Positions 24,327-32,630 of a DNA stretch of 64,000 nucleotides are shown here, one piece after another (within the stretch, counting starts at the first letter, position 1; every line of letters starts with the position of its first letter). The stretch comes from Bacillus sp. FJAT-27225 (GTDB taxonomy: Bacteria > Bacillota > Bacilli > Bacillales > Cytobacillaceae). The stretch lies in the NCBI RefSeq assembly GCF_001685025.1, contig NZ_MAYU01000021.1:310001-374000 (forward strand), given 5' to 3'. Under the pieces are notes generated by a model. It saw only the letters and a program-made list of their open reading frames with translations, did no database searches and was not told the origin of the DNA. The position numbers and the translations under genes are program-made.

Positions 24327-25681
24327 AACTCAGTGCGAAAATCAACTTATTAACATCTGCGCAGTTTGCCATTTTGATTATAGTTATTAATAGTTTGATT
24401 TACATAACGTTCAGCAGCTTATCCTACTCAAACGCTTTGAATAATACAATGGCTGAACTTAAAAAGACTGCAGCTAATATAAACAGTTTAATGGGAGAAG
24501 TACCCGAAGCAGACCTTCTTAGAGCCTATATGCCCGTTAATGGTATGATTCAGATTGTGGAGCAAGATAACAAGGGCAGATCTGTTACCTCCCCTTCCGA
24601 ACTAAAATTGGCTGATAGGAAACCAACCTATTTTTCTAGTGAAGAAAGCAGCCGGATTAAGTATGGCGGTAAGCTTTACACGTTTCAATCCACACCCATT
24701 ATATTGCCAGATGGTAATGTTGCAAATCTTCAGCTTACGTCGAGCCTAGAGTCTGTTACAGAAATCTTGCGGATGCTCCGCCTTGTCCTAATAGTCGCCA
24801 CCCTTTTTGCACTTATCCCGGTCGTTGCCTCCAGTGCATTCCTTGGCAGGCTTATTACCAGACCAGTTGCAACTATGACGAGGACAATGACCGATATTAG
24901 GCAAAGCGGCGAATTTAAGCGGCTAACACTTGAAGGAAAATCAAAGGATGAACTATATGAAATGAGTGAAACCTTTAACCATATGATGGACCTACTTGAG
25001 GAAAACTACGAGAAACAGCAGCAGTTTGCTTCCAATGCGTCGCATGAATTAAAAACTCCACTAACGATAATAGAAAGTTACTCTAGTCTCCTCAAAAGGC
25101 GGGGATTGAAAGAACCAAAGCTGTTCGAGGAATCGATTGAAGCCATCCATTCAGAGGCTATCCGGATGAGGGAAATGACTGAACAGCTGTTACTGCTCGC
25201 CCGGCATAGCGGTGAGTGGGACTTAAAAATCAAAAAAACAAATTTCTCCTCGCTGGTCATTTCAACAGCCAAAGCATTCGAGAACGCCTATGGCCGCGAG
25301 CTTGTGCTTGAACATGACGGGAGCCCTATAATGGTTGCAACGGATGAACAAAAACTGAAGCAGCTCCTATTCATACTCCTTGACAACGCCCGAAAATACA
25401 GTGATCAGCCTATCACGCTTTCGTTTGGTACAAAAGGGAAGCTGGCTTTCATCCATGTTATCGACAAAGGTATAGGAATCCCGAAAGAGGAATTATCTAA
25501 GGTGTTCGACCGTTTTTATCGTGTCGATAAGGCGAGAAGCCGAAAGATCGGCGGTTCTGGCTTAGGCCTCTCCCTTGCAAAGGACATTGCCGGCGCATTG
25601 GGTATTGAGATACAGCTACAAAGTATATACGGTCAGGGGACAACCGCTTCCCTTCATTTTAAAAGCTCTAATTCTCAGTAA
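24323..25681 (+). CDS. Sensor histidine kinase (YkoH-like)
   Basis: A 452-residue membrane kinase. Two membrane helices (about 9-35 and 154-180) flank an extracellular domain of ~115 residues. HAMP follows (~180-230), then the phospho-acceptor His241 in ASHELKTPLTI, and an ATPase domain with N-box DNARKYSD, G1 DKGIGIP, F-box FDRFYRVD and G2 GGSGLGLSLAK. It phosphorylates the regulator encoded upstream, with which it shares a 4-nt overlap. The extracellular signal is unknown; PepSY proteins encoded downstream are exported and could modulate it. Confidence 0.92.
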   Translation: MKLSAKINLLTSAQFAILIIVINSLIYITFSSLSYSNALNNTMAELKKTAANINSLMGEVPEADLLRAYMPVNGMIQIVEQDNKGRSVTSPSELKLADRKPTYFSSEESSRIKYGGKLYTFQSTPIILPDGNVANLQLTSSLESVTEILRMLRLVLIVATLFALIPVVASSAFLGRLITRPVATMTRTMTDIRQSGEFKRLTLEGKSKDELYEMSETFNHMMDLLEENYEKQQQFASNASHELKTPLTIIESYSSLLKRRGLKEPKLFEESIEAIHSEAIRMREMTEQLLLLARHSGEWDLKIKKTNFSSLVISTAKAFENAYGRELVLEHDGSPIMVATDEQKLKQLLFILLDNARKYSDQPITLSFGTKGKLAFIHVIDKGIGIPKEELSKVFDRFYRVDKARSRKIGGSGLGLSLAKDIAGALGIEIQLQSIYGQGTTASLHFKSSNSQ

Positions 25682-25711
25682 ATTTTAATGTTCATATGTA
25701 AAAATTAGCGT

Positions 25712-25972
25712 ATAAAGTGAAACTTCAATCAGTGAGCTGGTTCTTCATCCCCCACTGATTCTTAGTCCCGTTCTACTGCCGCCAATCCGCTGAAGAACGC
25801 GGCGACTAAGCGGCACTATGAACCCGATTGGTTCAACTAAGCCGTTGAAGTTCATTGCGGCAAGTTTCACTGTATCTCACCAATCGGGCACATGCGGTTG
25901 TTATCCTCCACCTGCGCTTCATCGATTCTCCAGCCTTAGGCGAGGGTCTTACAGCCCGTTAATGCGGGATAA
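25712..25972 (+). repeat. Structured ~250-nt dispersed repeat, copy B
   Basis: Same start (ATAAAGTGAAACTTCAATCAG) and end (GCGGGATAA) as copy A. AGTGAAACTT (25716-25725) pairs perfectly with AAGTTTCACT (25862-25871). CCCGATTGGT (25823-25832) pairs perfectly with ACCAATCGGG (25879-25888), interleaved with the first helix. Compared with copy A, the A-T pair of that helix is G-C here, a double compensatory change. A terminal hairpin CCCG/CGGG is present. It lies in the leader of the PepSY gene at 26005. Confidence 0.78.
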
Positions 25973-26004
25973 AAATTAGGCTAATAAAGGCGGTGAAATG
26001 ACTC

Positions 26005-26745
26005 ATGAAGAAAAAATGGCTGGCCGGCATTGTTGGTATCCTAATTATTATTATTGCTGGATTTGCAATATGGCAGCTTTTAAAACCTGGTAATACTTCT
26101 GCCACTGAACTCAACAAACAGGAAGCGAAAACCTTAATAGAAGATCAATTCGGAGGGAAGGTAACAGTTTTACAAGAAAAAAAGAAGGTTTTTCATGCAA
26201 AAATGGAAAAGCTGGATAATATTTATGAGGTTGAGGTTGATTCCGAAACAGGAGACATCATCAAACTGGAAAAGGTTAGGGCAACAAATACAGAGGAACC
26301 ATCTGGTTTAACCGAGAATGAAATAAAAGAAATAGCACTTGCCAATGCTGCAGGTACCCTTTCATCTCTGTCCAAAACACAGTCCAATGGGAAAACAGTA
26401 TACAAAGCAGTCGTGAAAGACAACGAACAAACAACGAATCTCACTATAGATGCTGTAGATGGCAATATCCTTTCAAAAACCAATGATCCTGTAAATCCTT
26501 CGAAACAACTCACTGAAACTGAAGCGGCTAAAATTGCAGCCAAACAGGTTAAGGGTGAACTAGATGATATCAGCCTCCAGTCCTCCAATGGGCTAACATT
26601 TTACTTATGTGAAATTAAAACCGCCGATGGCCGCGAAGCAACCGTTCAAGTAAATGCCATAACAGGAGATGTGATGACTGTTACGTGGGATGATTACGAC
26701 GATGATGACGACGGCAACGATAACAATGATGATGACGATGAATAA
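26005..26745 (+). CDS. PepSY-domain membrane-anchored protein (YkoJ-like)
   Basis: A 246-residue protein. An N-terminal membrane anchor (residues 5-27) is followed by PepSY-type repeats: KQEAKTLIEDQFGGKVTVL, LTENEIKEIALANAAGTLSS and LTETEAAKIAAKQVKGELDD, each followed by a strand with EVDSETG/TIDAVDG/QVNAITG. It ends in an Asp/Asn-rich tail (residues ~231-246). PepSY domains are thought to inhibit proteases or to act in the cell envelope; the acidic tail could bind cations. The gene follows the YkoGH-type system but is separated from it by repeat copy B. Confidence 0.85.
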   Translation: MKKKWLAGIVGILIIIIAGFAIWQLLKPGNTSATELNKQEAKTLIEDQFGGKVTVLQEKKKVFHAKMEKLDNIYEVEVDSETGDIIKLEKVRATNTEEPSGLTENEIKEIALANAAGTLSSLSKTQSNGKTVYKAVVKDNEQTTNLTIDAVDGNILSKTNDPVNPSKQLTETEAAKIAAKQVKGELDDISLQSSNGLTFYLCEIKTADGREATVQVNAITGDVMTVTWDDYDDDDDGNDNNDDDDE

Positions 26746-26781
26746 AGTGAAACTTCCATCACGGGGTTTTTAGCCCGTAAA
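26742..26781 (+). repeat. Truncated copy D of the structured repeat
   Basis: ATAAAGTGAAACTTCCATCA, matching the 5' end of copies A and B, then ACGGG / CCCGT forming a small hairpin. The TAA stop codon of the PepSY gene lies inside the first bases of this fragment. Confidence 0.5.
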
Positions 26782-26782
26782 A

Positions 26783-26838
26783 TTCTAATCAAATTTTAAT
26801 TTATCTTTCCTCCTTCTCTCATCTTCACTGGATATAGT
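26783..26838 (+). promoter_or_regulatory. Response-regulator box and promoter of the first small PepSY gene
   Basis: TTCTAAT (26783-26789) and TTTTAAT (26794-26800) are direct repeats 11 bp apart, the spacing typical of OmpR-family sites. Thirty-two nt further is GATATAGT (-10 TATAGT at 26833-26838). The same boxes with the same distances precede the paralogue at 27611, which points to shared activation, most likely by the YkoG-like regulator. Confidence 0.6.
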
Positions 26839-26868
26839 GAAGATGAAAGATGATAAGGAGGAGATAAC

Positions 26869-27366
26869 TTGAAGAACAAATTGTTGGTGGCAGGTTTAGT
26901 GGCAGGGGTAATCATTGGGGGAACGTTCGCAGTTGGGGCAAATGAAAAGGATCCTGTTGCACGCCAGGATGATTCAAAAGTAGCAGTAATTGAAACGGAA
27001 GTTGAATCAAAGCACGGCAAGACATTTCTGAAAACGGACGCAGCAATTGGAAATTCGGAATCAGGAGACAAACAAATAACTGTTGAACAAGCAACAGAAA
27101 TTGCAAAACGTGTAGCGACCGGTAAGATTGTCGACATAGAAACGGAATACGAACACGGCCGTCTTGAATACCAGATTGAAATTAAAGATGGCAGCAAAGA
27201 AACGGAAGTCCGCATTGATGCTTTCACTGGCAAAGTCAACAGGGTAAAACTTGATGTTGATGACAGCGTTGATAGAGACGATGATGACAACATCGAGAAG
27301 CATAAGGATGATGACAGCAAAATTAGAGAAGACGATGATCGTGGCGATGATGACGACGACAGGTAA
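26869..27366 (+). CDS. Secreted or anchored PepSY protein with acidic tail (YkoI-like)
   Basis: A 165-residue protein. Its N-terminal signal/anchor (KNKLLVAGLVAGVIIGGTFAVG) is nearly identical to that of the gene at 27611. A single PepSY domain (~62-125: ITVEQATEIAKRVATGKIVDIE ... VRIDAFTGKVNRV) and an Asp-rich tail (~128-165) follow. It starts at TTG 26869 after AAGGAGG; the alignment with the paralogue, which has ATG at the same place, confirms this. Probably regulated by the adjacent two-component system through the direct repeats at 26783. Confidence 0.85.
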   Translation: MKNKLLVAGLVAGVIIGGTFAVGANEKDPVARQDDSKVAVIETEVESKHGKTFLKTDAAIGNSESGDKQITVEQATEIAKRVATGKIVDIETEYEHGRLEYQIEIKDGSKETEVRIDAFTGKVNRVKLDVDDSVDRDDDDNIEKHKDDDSKIREDDDRGDDDDDR

Positions 27367-27385
27367 TTATAATTGAAAAAACGGA

Positions 27386-27416
27386 AGTAGGATCCAGTCG
27401 GATTCTACTTTTTTTA
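27386..27416 (+). terminator. Terminator of the first small PepSY gene
   Basis: AGTAGGATCC / GGATTCTACT stem (one G-T pair), 4-nt loop, then TTTTTTT. Confidence 0.85.
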
Positions 27417-27521
27417 TAGCTTTTACTATAGTTCTGCATACCTTTGCAACTTAAAGATGTTGAAGCTGACAGGGCAATTCTATGGTTATTTTAATCAATA
27501 AAAAAACTAGCAAATATAAAA

Positions 27522-27577
27522 TTCTAATCATTTTCTAATCTTTCTCTCCCAATTCTCTCATTTGCGGAGGATATAGT
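27522..27577 (+). promoter_or_regulatory. Response-regulator box and promoter of the second small PepSY gene
   Basis: Two identical TTCTAAT heptamers (27522-27528 and 27533-27539), 11 bp apart, then 32 nt to TATAGT (27572-27577). Boxes, distances and -10 match those upstream of 26869. Confidence 0.6.
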
Positions 27578-27610
27578 AAAACTAACAAGAAAACAAGGAG
27601 GAAAAATAAA

Positions 27611-28024
27611 ATGAAAAACAAATTAATCGCTGCAGGGTTGGTAGCAGGAATCATTGTCGGGGGAACTTTTGCAGTAGGGGCAACTGGAAACGATGATGCT
27701 TCTTCTAAAAATCCAGCTACACCTGCAAATGTTGAAACGAAATCAACGAGCAATGGCAATCAAATCACACTTGAGGAAGCTTCTGACATCGCTAAACGCG
27801 AAGCAACCGGAGTGATTGAGGAAGTGGAGAAAGATACTGAAAATGGCCGCCTGGTATATGAATTCGAATTTGAGGATGGCGCCATTGAAACAGAAGTTCA
27901 TGTCGACGCTGTCTCCGGCGAAGTGACTAAGGTAGAACATGATAGAGATGACGATGATCGTGATGATGACCGCGATGATCAGGATGATGACAACGATGAT
28001 GATCATGACGATGAGCGCCGTTAA
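27611..28024 (+). CDS. Secreted or anchored PepSY protein with acidic tail (YkoI-like paralogue)
   Basis: A 137-residue paralogue of the preceding gene. It has the same signal/anchor (KNKLIAAGLVAGIIVGGTFAVG), one PepSY domain (~55-112: ITLEEASDIAKREATGVIEEVE ... VHVDAVSGEVTKVE) and an Asp/Arg tail of alternating DD and R/H residues (~113-137). It is transcribed alone from its own promoter. The pair clearly arose by tandem duplication including the promoter. The acidic tails could bind divalent cations at the cell surface. Confidence 0.87.
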   Translation: MKNKLIAAGLVAGIIVGGTFAVGATGNDDASSKNPATPANVETKSTSNGNQITLEEASDIAKREATGVIEEVEKDTENGRLVYEFEFEDGAIETEVHVDAVSGEVTKVEHDRDDDDRDDDRDDQDDDNDDDHDDERR

Positions 28025-28040
28025 CTAATCTTTAGATAGA

Positions 28041-28072
28041 AAAGCAGAATCCAGACTGAGGATTCTGCTTTT
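28041..28072. terminator. Convergent bidirectional terminator
   Basis: AAAAGCAGAATCC / GGATTCTGCTTTT stem with a 7-nt loop between the PepSY gene and the convergent dehydrogenase gene. Confidence 0.88.
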
Positions 28073-28076
28073 ACCA

Positions 28077-29513
28077 TTATAACTGAAGTGATATATATTT
28101 GATCTCCAAGAATTCGTCGATTCCATGGTGGCTTCCTTCCCTGCCAAGCCCGCTTTCCTTCATGCCTCCGAACGGAGCCTGGGCTGTAGAAGGGAGCGCA
28201 TCATTAACACCGACAATCCCATACTCAAGGTTTTCCGAAAAATAAAAAGCCTTTTTAAGGGAATGTGTATAGACGTAAGCGGCAAGACCATATGGTGTAT
28301 TATTCGCCCGGCGGACCACTTCCTCATCATCCTTGAACGTGCTCACTGGTGCGACAGGCCCGAAAGTTTCTTCCTGCATGCAAATCATTTGATCTGTAAC
28401 ACCTGAAAGAATCAGCGGCTGCATGAAGTAGCCCTCCCTTTCCTCCACCTCAGGTCCAGGGATTATGGTTGCTCCCTTCGTTACTGCATCGTCGATATGC
28501 CTTTGAACTTTTTCCACCGCCCTAGAATCAATCAAAGGTCCAATGTCCACTGTACCATTGAGGCCATTCCCTACCTTCATTTTCCTGAAAGCTGATGCAA
28601 ACGCATCAAGGAACTCCTTTTCCCTGCGTTCGTGGACATAAATCCGGTTTGCACATATGCATGTTTGTCCGGCATTTCGGAATTTGGACTGGATTACGCC
28701 TTCAACAGCCGCCTGAATGTCCGCGTCCTCCGCGACGATGAATGGGGCAAGCCCGCCAAGCTCGAGCGATATTTTTTTAACTGTATCTGCTGCTTTTCTC
28801 ATCAACAGCTTACCAACCGGAGTTGAACCGGTGAAGGTTATTTTTTTGACACGAGGATCTTCAAGCCACACGTCTGAAACTGCCGCCGCATCGGTTGTAG
28901 TTACAATATTGATGACACCTGGCGGAATTCCTGCTTCCTCCGCACATTCCGCTAATAGGAGCGCAGTGAGCGGTGTTGCAGGCGCCGGCTTGATGACGGC
29001 CGTACAGCCTGCGGCAAGTGCAGGAGCGACTTTCCTGGTAATCATGGCAGCAGGGAAATTCCAGGGTGTTATGGCAGCAACCACACCGACCGGCTGTTTC
29101 TGGACCAGGATACGCTTCGAGCCAGATGAAGCAGGAATGGTTTCACCATAAATCCGCTTTGCCTCCTCCGCATACCACTTCACAAAGGAATTCGCATAGC
29201 TTATTTCGCCTCGCGCTTCAGGCAGTGGCTTCCCTTGTTCAGTTGTCATCATCATTGCCAGTTCTTCTTTCCTTCTCTCTATTACCTCAAACCATTTCTC
29301 AAGTAAGGAAGCACGTTCATAAGCGGTCTTTTTTGACCAAAGAAGAAAAGCTTCCTGTGCCGCATCAACAGCAAGACTTGCCTGTTCAGGCCCGCCATTT
29401 GGAACATACCCTACCGTTTCGAGTGTCGCAGGGTTTTCCACTTTAAATGTCTCTTCCAAATAAAATCGTTTGCCGTTTATGTACATTCCTTTTCTAAGTT
29501 CGGATTCTGTCAT
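28077..29513 (-). CDS. NAD(P)-dependent succinate-semialdehyde dehydrogenase (GabD-like)
   Basis: A 478-residue aldehyde dehydrogenase. The general-base Glu is in KKISLELGGLAPF, and the catalytic Cys is at about residue 282 in AGQTCICANR, typical of SSADH (the second Cys, two residues on, is the redox-switch residue). Cofactor regions are AAITPWNFP and TFTGSTPVGK. GabD oxidises succinate semialdehyde to succinate in GABA breakdown. No gabT lies beside it, so the related activity on other semialdehydes is possible. AAAAGGAGG precedes the ATG at 29513. Single gene. Confidence 0.88.
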   Translation of the reverse strand: MTESELRKGMYINGKRFYLEETFKVENPATLETVGYVPNGGPEQASLAVDAAQEAFLLWSKKTAYERASLLEKWFEVIERRKEELAMMMTTEQGKPLPEARGEISYANSFVKWYAEEAKRIYGETIPASSGSKRILVQKQPVGVVAAITPWNFPAAMITRKVAPALAAGCTAVIKPAPATPLTALLLAECAEEAGIPPGVINIVTTTDAAAVSDVWLEDPRVKKITFTGSTPVGKLLMRKAADTVKKISLELGGLAPFIVAEDADIQAAVEGVIQSKFRNAGQTCICANRIYVHERREKEFLDAFASAFRKMKVGNGLNGTVDIGPLIDSRAVEKVQRHIDDAVTKGATIIPGPEVEEREGYFMQPLILSGVTDQMICMQEETFGPVAPVSTFKDDEEVVRRANNTPYGLAAYVYTHSLKKAFYFSENLEYGIVGVNDALPSTAQAPFGGMKESGLGREGSHHGIDEFLEIKYISLQL

Positions 29514-29690
29514 TTCAACTCCTCCTTTTGGAAAAAGTATATCACTCTGTACCGATTTTTCCTTAAAAGCTGCTTTTGGTCAAAATACTCCCAAAGCCTT
29601 GGCGCTTTAGTACTTTTACAGTATTTAATCACCTATTAAACTTGTTTATGATAAAATGTAAGCCTTTACAAATTAGAAGGAGGTACAAAG

Positions 29691-31514
29691 ATGCGTTTAC
29701 GGCATTTTCTTCTTGGTTTACCGTTTATTTTAGCTATTAATCTACTGATTGCACCGCTACTTACCCAGGCATCTTATAAAACTGTTCCCCCTAAGATATC
29801 CTTTCCGCTCAAGCAGTGGGAAGCGGCACCCTATGACCGGCCTGAGCAATATGCCAGCTACACTACCCAAAAGGATATATTTATAAAAATGCGGGATGGA
29901 GTCATTTTGGCTGCCGACGTTCACCTGCCCGATGGCCAAGGTCCCTTCCCCGTCATCCTGACCCAAACACCATACAATAAAAACATGAGTGGCAGTGAGA
30001 ACCTAAACGAGTACTTTATTAAGCGCGGCTATGCCCATATGGTTGTTGATGTCCGCGGTACCGGATCTTCGCAGGGTGTCTGGGATTCCTTTGGTGAATC
30101 AGAGCAGCTTGACGGCAAAGAACTAGTTGAGTGGGCCGCATCCCAGCCGTGGAGCAATGGCAAGGTAGGCTTATACGGGTCTTCCTATCGGGCAATTAAT
30201 CAGCTGCTGACAGCTGCCCACCAGCCTGAAGGACTGAAAGCAATCTTTCCGATTGTCCCGATGGGAGACATGTACCGCGACATCCTTATGTCAGGGGGCA
30301 CCGTCAATACTGGCTTTATCCCCCTTTGGCTTGGCCTTGTTACCGGCAGCGGTTTAATGCCGCCAACCTACACCCTCTCCGATCCTATCATGGCAGCCAC
30401 GGTTCTGTTGGGGCATGCCGGGCAGACAACTGGGTTTCCGACGAGTACACTTGCATCTGTCCTGACCGGAGGTGAATTTGCCTATGATGGCCCTCAAGCA
30501 AGTCTTCGTTCACCACTTGCCGCTGCTGACCGAATCAAAGTACCGGCATTCTTTGCAGGCGGGCTGCATGATTTATTTCAGAGGGGGACCCCGTTATTAT
30601 ATGAGAGATTAAAGGCGAACGGAGTTCCAACCAAACTATTAATGGGCAACTGGACACATGGAAACTATGGCAGCGGACTGCCGGCAGATAATGTACCAAC
30701 ACTTGAGCAGCTGGCATTGCGGTGGTTTGACCAGTATCTGAAAGGAATCAATACAAACATAAATAAAATACCGGATGTTACCCAATATGTGATTGGCGAA
30801 GATAAGTTTGTAGTCCAGCCAGGATGGCCCCATCAAGAGACAACAGCACAGCGATATTATCTTAGGGCAGGCGGCCTTTTAACGAAAGAAACAGCATCCT
30901 CGCTTGAAATGCCGAAATCAATGCTTCAACAGCCATTGAATGGAATCTGTTCCGGAAGCACAAATCAATGGATGGCCGGGATACCGGATCCAATTCCATG
31001 CACAAAGGATAACCGGTTGACCGAATTGACTGAGCTGACCTACACGACCGCACCAGTGAGTGCCGATTTGCGTGTCTCCGGTCCGATAGCAGCCAAGATT
31101 TTTGCAAAAACAACAGCCAAGGAGCTTGTTCTTTCAGTCCGTGTGACAGATGTTGCACCGGATGGGTCTTCCCGTGAAATAACTGCGGGCTGGCTTGCTG
31201 CCTCACACCGCGCTGTTGATGAAAGCAAGAGCCGTTTCCTTGACGGGCAGCTAATCCAGCCGTGGCACCCTTTCACAAAAGAGGCTTCACTAAAAGTAAC
31301 TCCAAATGAAGTTATGGAACTGGATGTTGAAATCTTCCCTTCCAATTTTGTTATCAAAGAAGGCCACAGACTGCGCGTCGCAATCGGTCCAAGCGACTTC
31401 CCCCACTCGATGTCGCCAGCGCCGCAGCTCTTAAATCAGCTTGGCGGGATTGCAACAATCATGAATACAAAACAGTATCCTTCTTCGATTGTGCTGCCGG
31501 TTGTCCAAAGATGA
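29691..31514 (+). CDS. Secreted CocE/NonD-family (S15-type) hydrolase
   Basis: A 607-residue protein with a signal peptide (residues ~1-28, cleavage near TQASYK). An alpha/beta-hydrolase domain has DVRGTGSSQG, nucleophile region GLYGSSYRA and a late GNWTHG His motif. It ends in a C-terminal jelly-roll domain (from ~400; LRVSGPIAAKIFAKT, LRVAIGPSDFPHSM). CocE and X-Pro dipeptidyl peptidases share this layout and cleave esters or dipeptides. The residue two after the nucleophile Ser is Arg in place of the usual small residue, so substrate use may differ. AGAAGGAGGT site; monocistronic. Confidence 0.87.
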   Translation: MRLRHFLLGLPFILAINLLIAPLLTQASYKTVPPKISFPLKQWEAAPYDRPEQYASYTTQKDIFIKMRDGVILAADVHLPDGQGPFPVILTQTPYNKNMSGSENLNEYFIKRGYAHMVVDVRGTGSSQGVWDSFGESEQLDGKELVEWAASQPWSNGKVGLYGSSYRAINQLLTAAHQPEGLKAIFPIVPMGDMYRDILMSGGTVNTGFIPLWLGLVTGSGLMPPTYTLSDPIMAATVLLGHAGQTTGFPTSTLASVLTGGEFAYDGPQASLRSPLAAADRIKVPAFFAGGLHDLFQRGTPLLYERLKANGVPTKLLMGNWTHGNYGSGLPADNVPTLEQLALRWFDQYLKGINTNINKIPDVTQYVIGEDKFVVQPGWPHQETTAQRYYLRAGGLLTKETASSLEMPKSMLQQPLNGICSGSTNQWMAGIPDPIPCTKDNRLTELTELTYTTAPVSADLRVSGPIAAKIFAKTTAKELVLSVRVTDVAPDGSSREITAGWLAASHRAVDESKSRFLDGQLIQPWHPFTKEASLKVTPNEVMELDVEIFPSNFVIKEGHRLRVAIGPSDFPHSMSPAPQLLNQLGGIATIMNTKQYPSSIVLPVVQR

Positions 31515-31557
31515 TAAAAAAATAATCATCACTAGCCTTTTCAGCAAATCGCAGGAA

Positions 31558-31615
31558 AAAGCTGTCCGAGAAGGTCGCTAAAAATTGACTCTATTTGGAC
31601 AGCTTTAATTTTTTT
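31558..31615 (+). terminator. Probable terminator of the CocE-like gene
   Basis: AAAGCTGTCC (31558-31567) / GGACAGCTTT (31597-31606), perfect 10-bp stem with a 29-nt loop, followed by AATTTTTTT. Confidence 0.6.
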
Positions 31616-31663
31616 ATGTGATGACTTTCCAACGCTTCCTGTTGTAAAGTCTCCTCTGACTTA

Positions 31664-31794
31664 AAATTGTGAGTGCCTTCACAATTTGATCGCCGTTATG
31701 AATGACATCTTGATGCTCCAACAGACCTGAGTTGTCATTCATTGGCTTTATGAATGACATCTTGGCGTCACAACAACACCGAGTTGTCATTCAT
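31664..31794. repeat. Three successive hairpins, two of them a tandem 52-nt repeat
   Basis: AAATTGTGA (31664-31672) / TCACAATTT (31679-31687). Then ATGAATGACA (31698-31707) / TGTCATTCAT (31733-31742), repeated as 31750-31759 / 31785-31794. Arms of the last two are identical while the loops differ. The region 31616-31910 has no gene; it lies between the convergent CocE-like and TetR genes and may act as a strong transcription stop for the TetR gene. Confidence 0.7.
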
Positions 31795-31910
31795 CTGGTC
31801 TTACAAAGCCGTTTAAAAAGCCATGTCAACGACCGGTAACACCTTTTCTAGCTAGAGAACTAGGGGACCCAATAGATATTTACAGAAAACTAGTGGTATA
31901 AAACACTGGC

Positions 31911-32459
31911 TTATAGTTTATTCAAGATAGTCGGAGCTGCCAATTTAATGAATTCCTCTGGAGGAAGTTCGCTATTTCTTTTCCACTCGACTGAAGCCCC
32001 ATAAAGCCCCCAGCTTAACATGGCCGCTGTCAACTTTAATTCCGATGCTGATTTCGCAGAATGTTTTTTTGCGAGCATATTGTACAAAATGATTTCAATT
32101 TGCTCGCGAATAATTCGCGCAATCGTATCCTGATAACCGACATGACAGCGGTTTGACAATGTCATTTGGAAATTGGTGATCGCCAGAAACATACTGACAA
32201 GTGCGTCCTCATCCAGTTCCTTTTCATTGAAATCCTGGCCACTCAATTTAACCAGCAATACCTCTGACAGCACTTTTTCAAGCAGGTCATATTTATCCTC
32301 AAAATGATAATAAAACGTCGCCCGGTTGATCATTGCTTCAGTTGTAATATCCTTTATCGTAATATCCTTGAAATCCTTTTTCCCGGACAACTCGATAAAT
32401 GAATCCATAATTAGTTTTCGGGTACGAAGAATCCTCGGGTCAGTTTTTACTTCATCCAC
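31911..32459 (-). CDS. TetR/AcrR-family transcriptional regulator
   Basis: A ~182-residue repressor. The N-terminal helix-turn-helix (residues ~8-52) has the family pattern RKLIMDSFIELSGKKDFKDITIKDI...MINRATFYYHFEDKYDLLEKV. The ligand-binding C-terminal part (~60-180) is helical and resembles the YxaF/FadR-free TetR_C types; its ligand is unknown. GTG at 32459 is preferred because AGGTGA lies 5 nt upstream; a GTG at 32468 lacks a site. It is divergent from the DsbA-type gene and is a likely regulator of it. Confidence 0.87.
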   Translation of the reverse strand: MDEVKTDPRILRTRKLIMDSFIELSGKKDFKDITIKDITTEAMINRATFYYHFEDKYDLLEKVLSEVLLVKLSGQDFNEKELDEDALVSMFLAITNFQMTLSNRCHVGYQDTIARIIREQIEIILYNMLAKKHSAKSASELKLTAAMLSWGLYGASVEWKRNSELPPEEFIKLAAPTILNKL

Positions 32460-32630
32460 TTTTGTCACCTACTTTTTCAACAATTTACCGAATCTGTTGG
32501 ATAAACGACATACTTGAAAAATTAATGGTTTTGATGTTGTTAATTATCGCCTAGAATCAAGATGAAGGCAAAAAACTAGCTTACAAGCTGGTAATATTCA
32601 AAAACAAAAATCGAAAGTGAGGAATTAGTT

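Noticed and set aside
31698-31794. Two-repeat mini-CRISPR
   Set aside because: Only two copies; the conserved parts are the two arms of each hairpin, not a repeat separated by a spacer.
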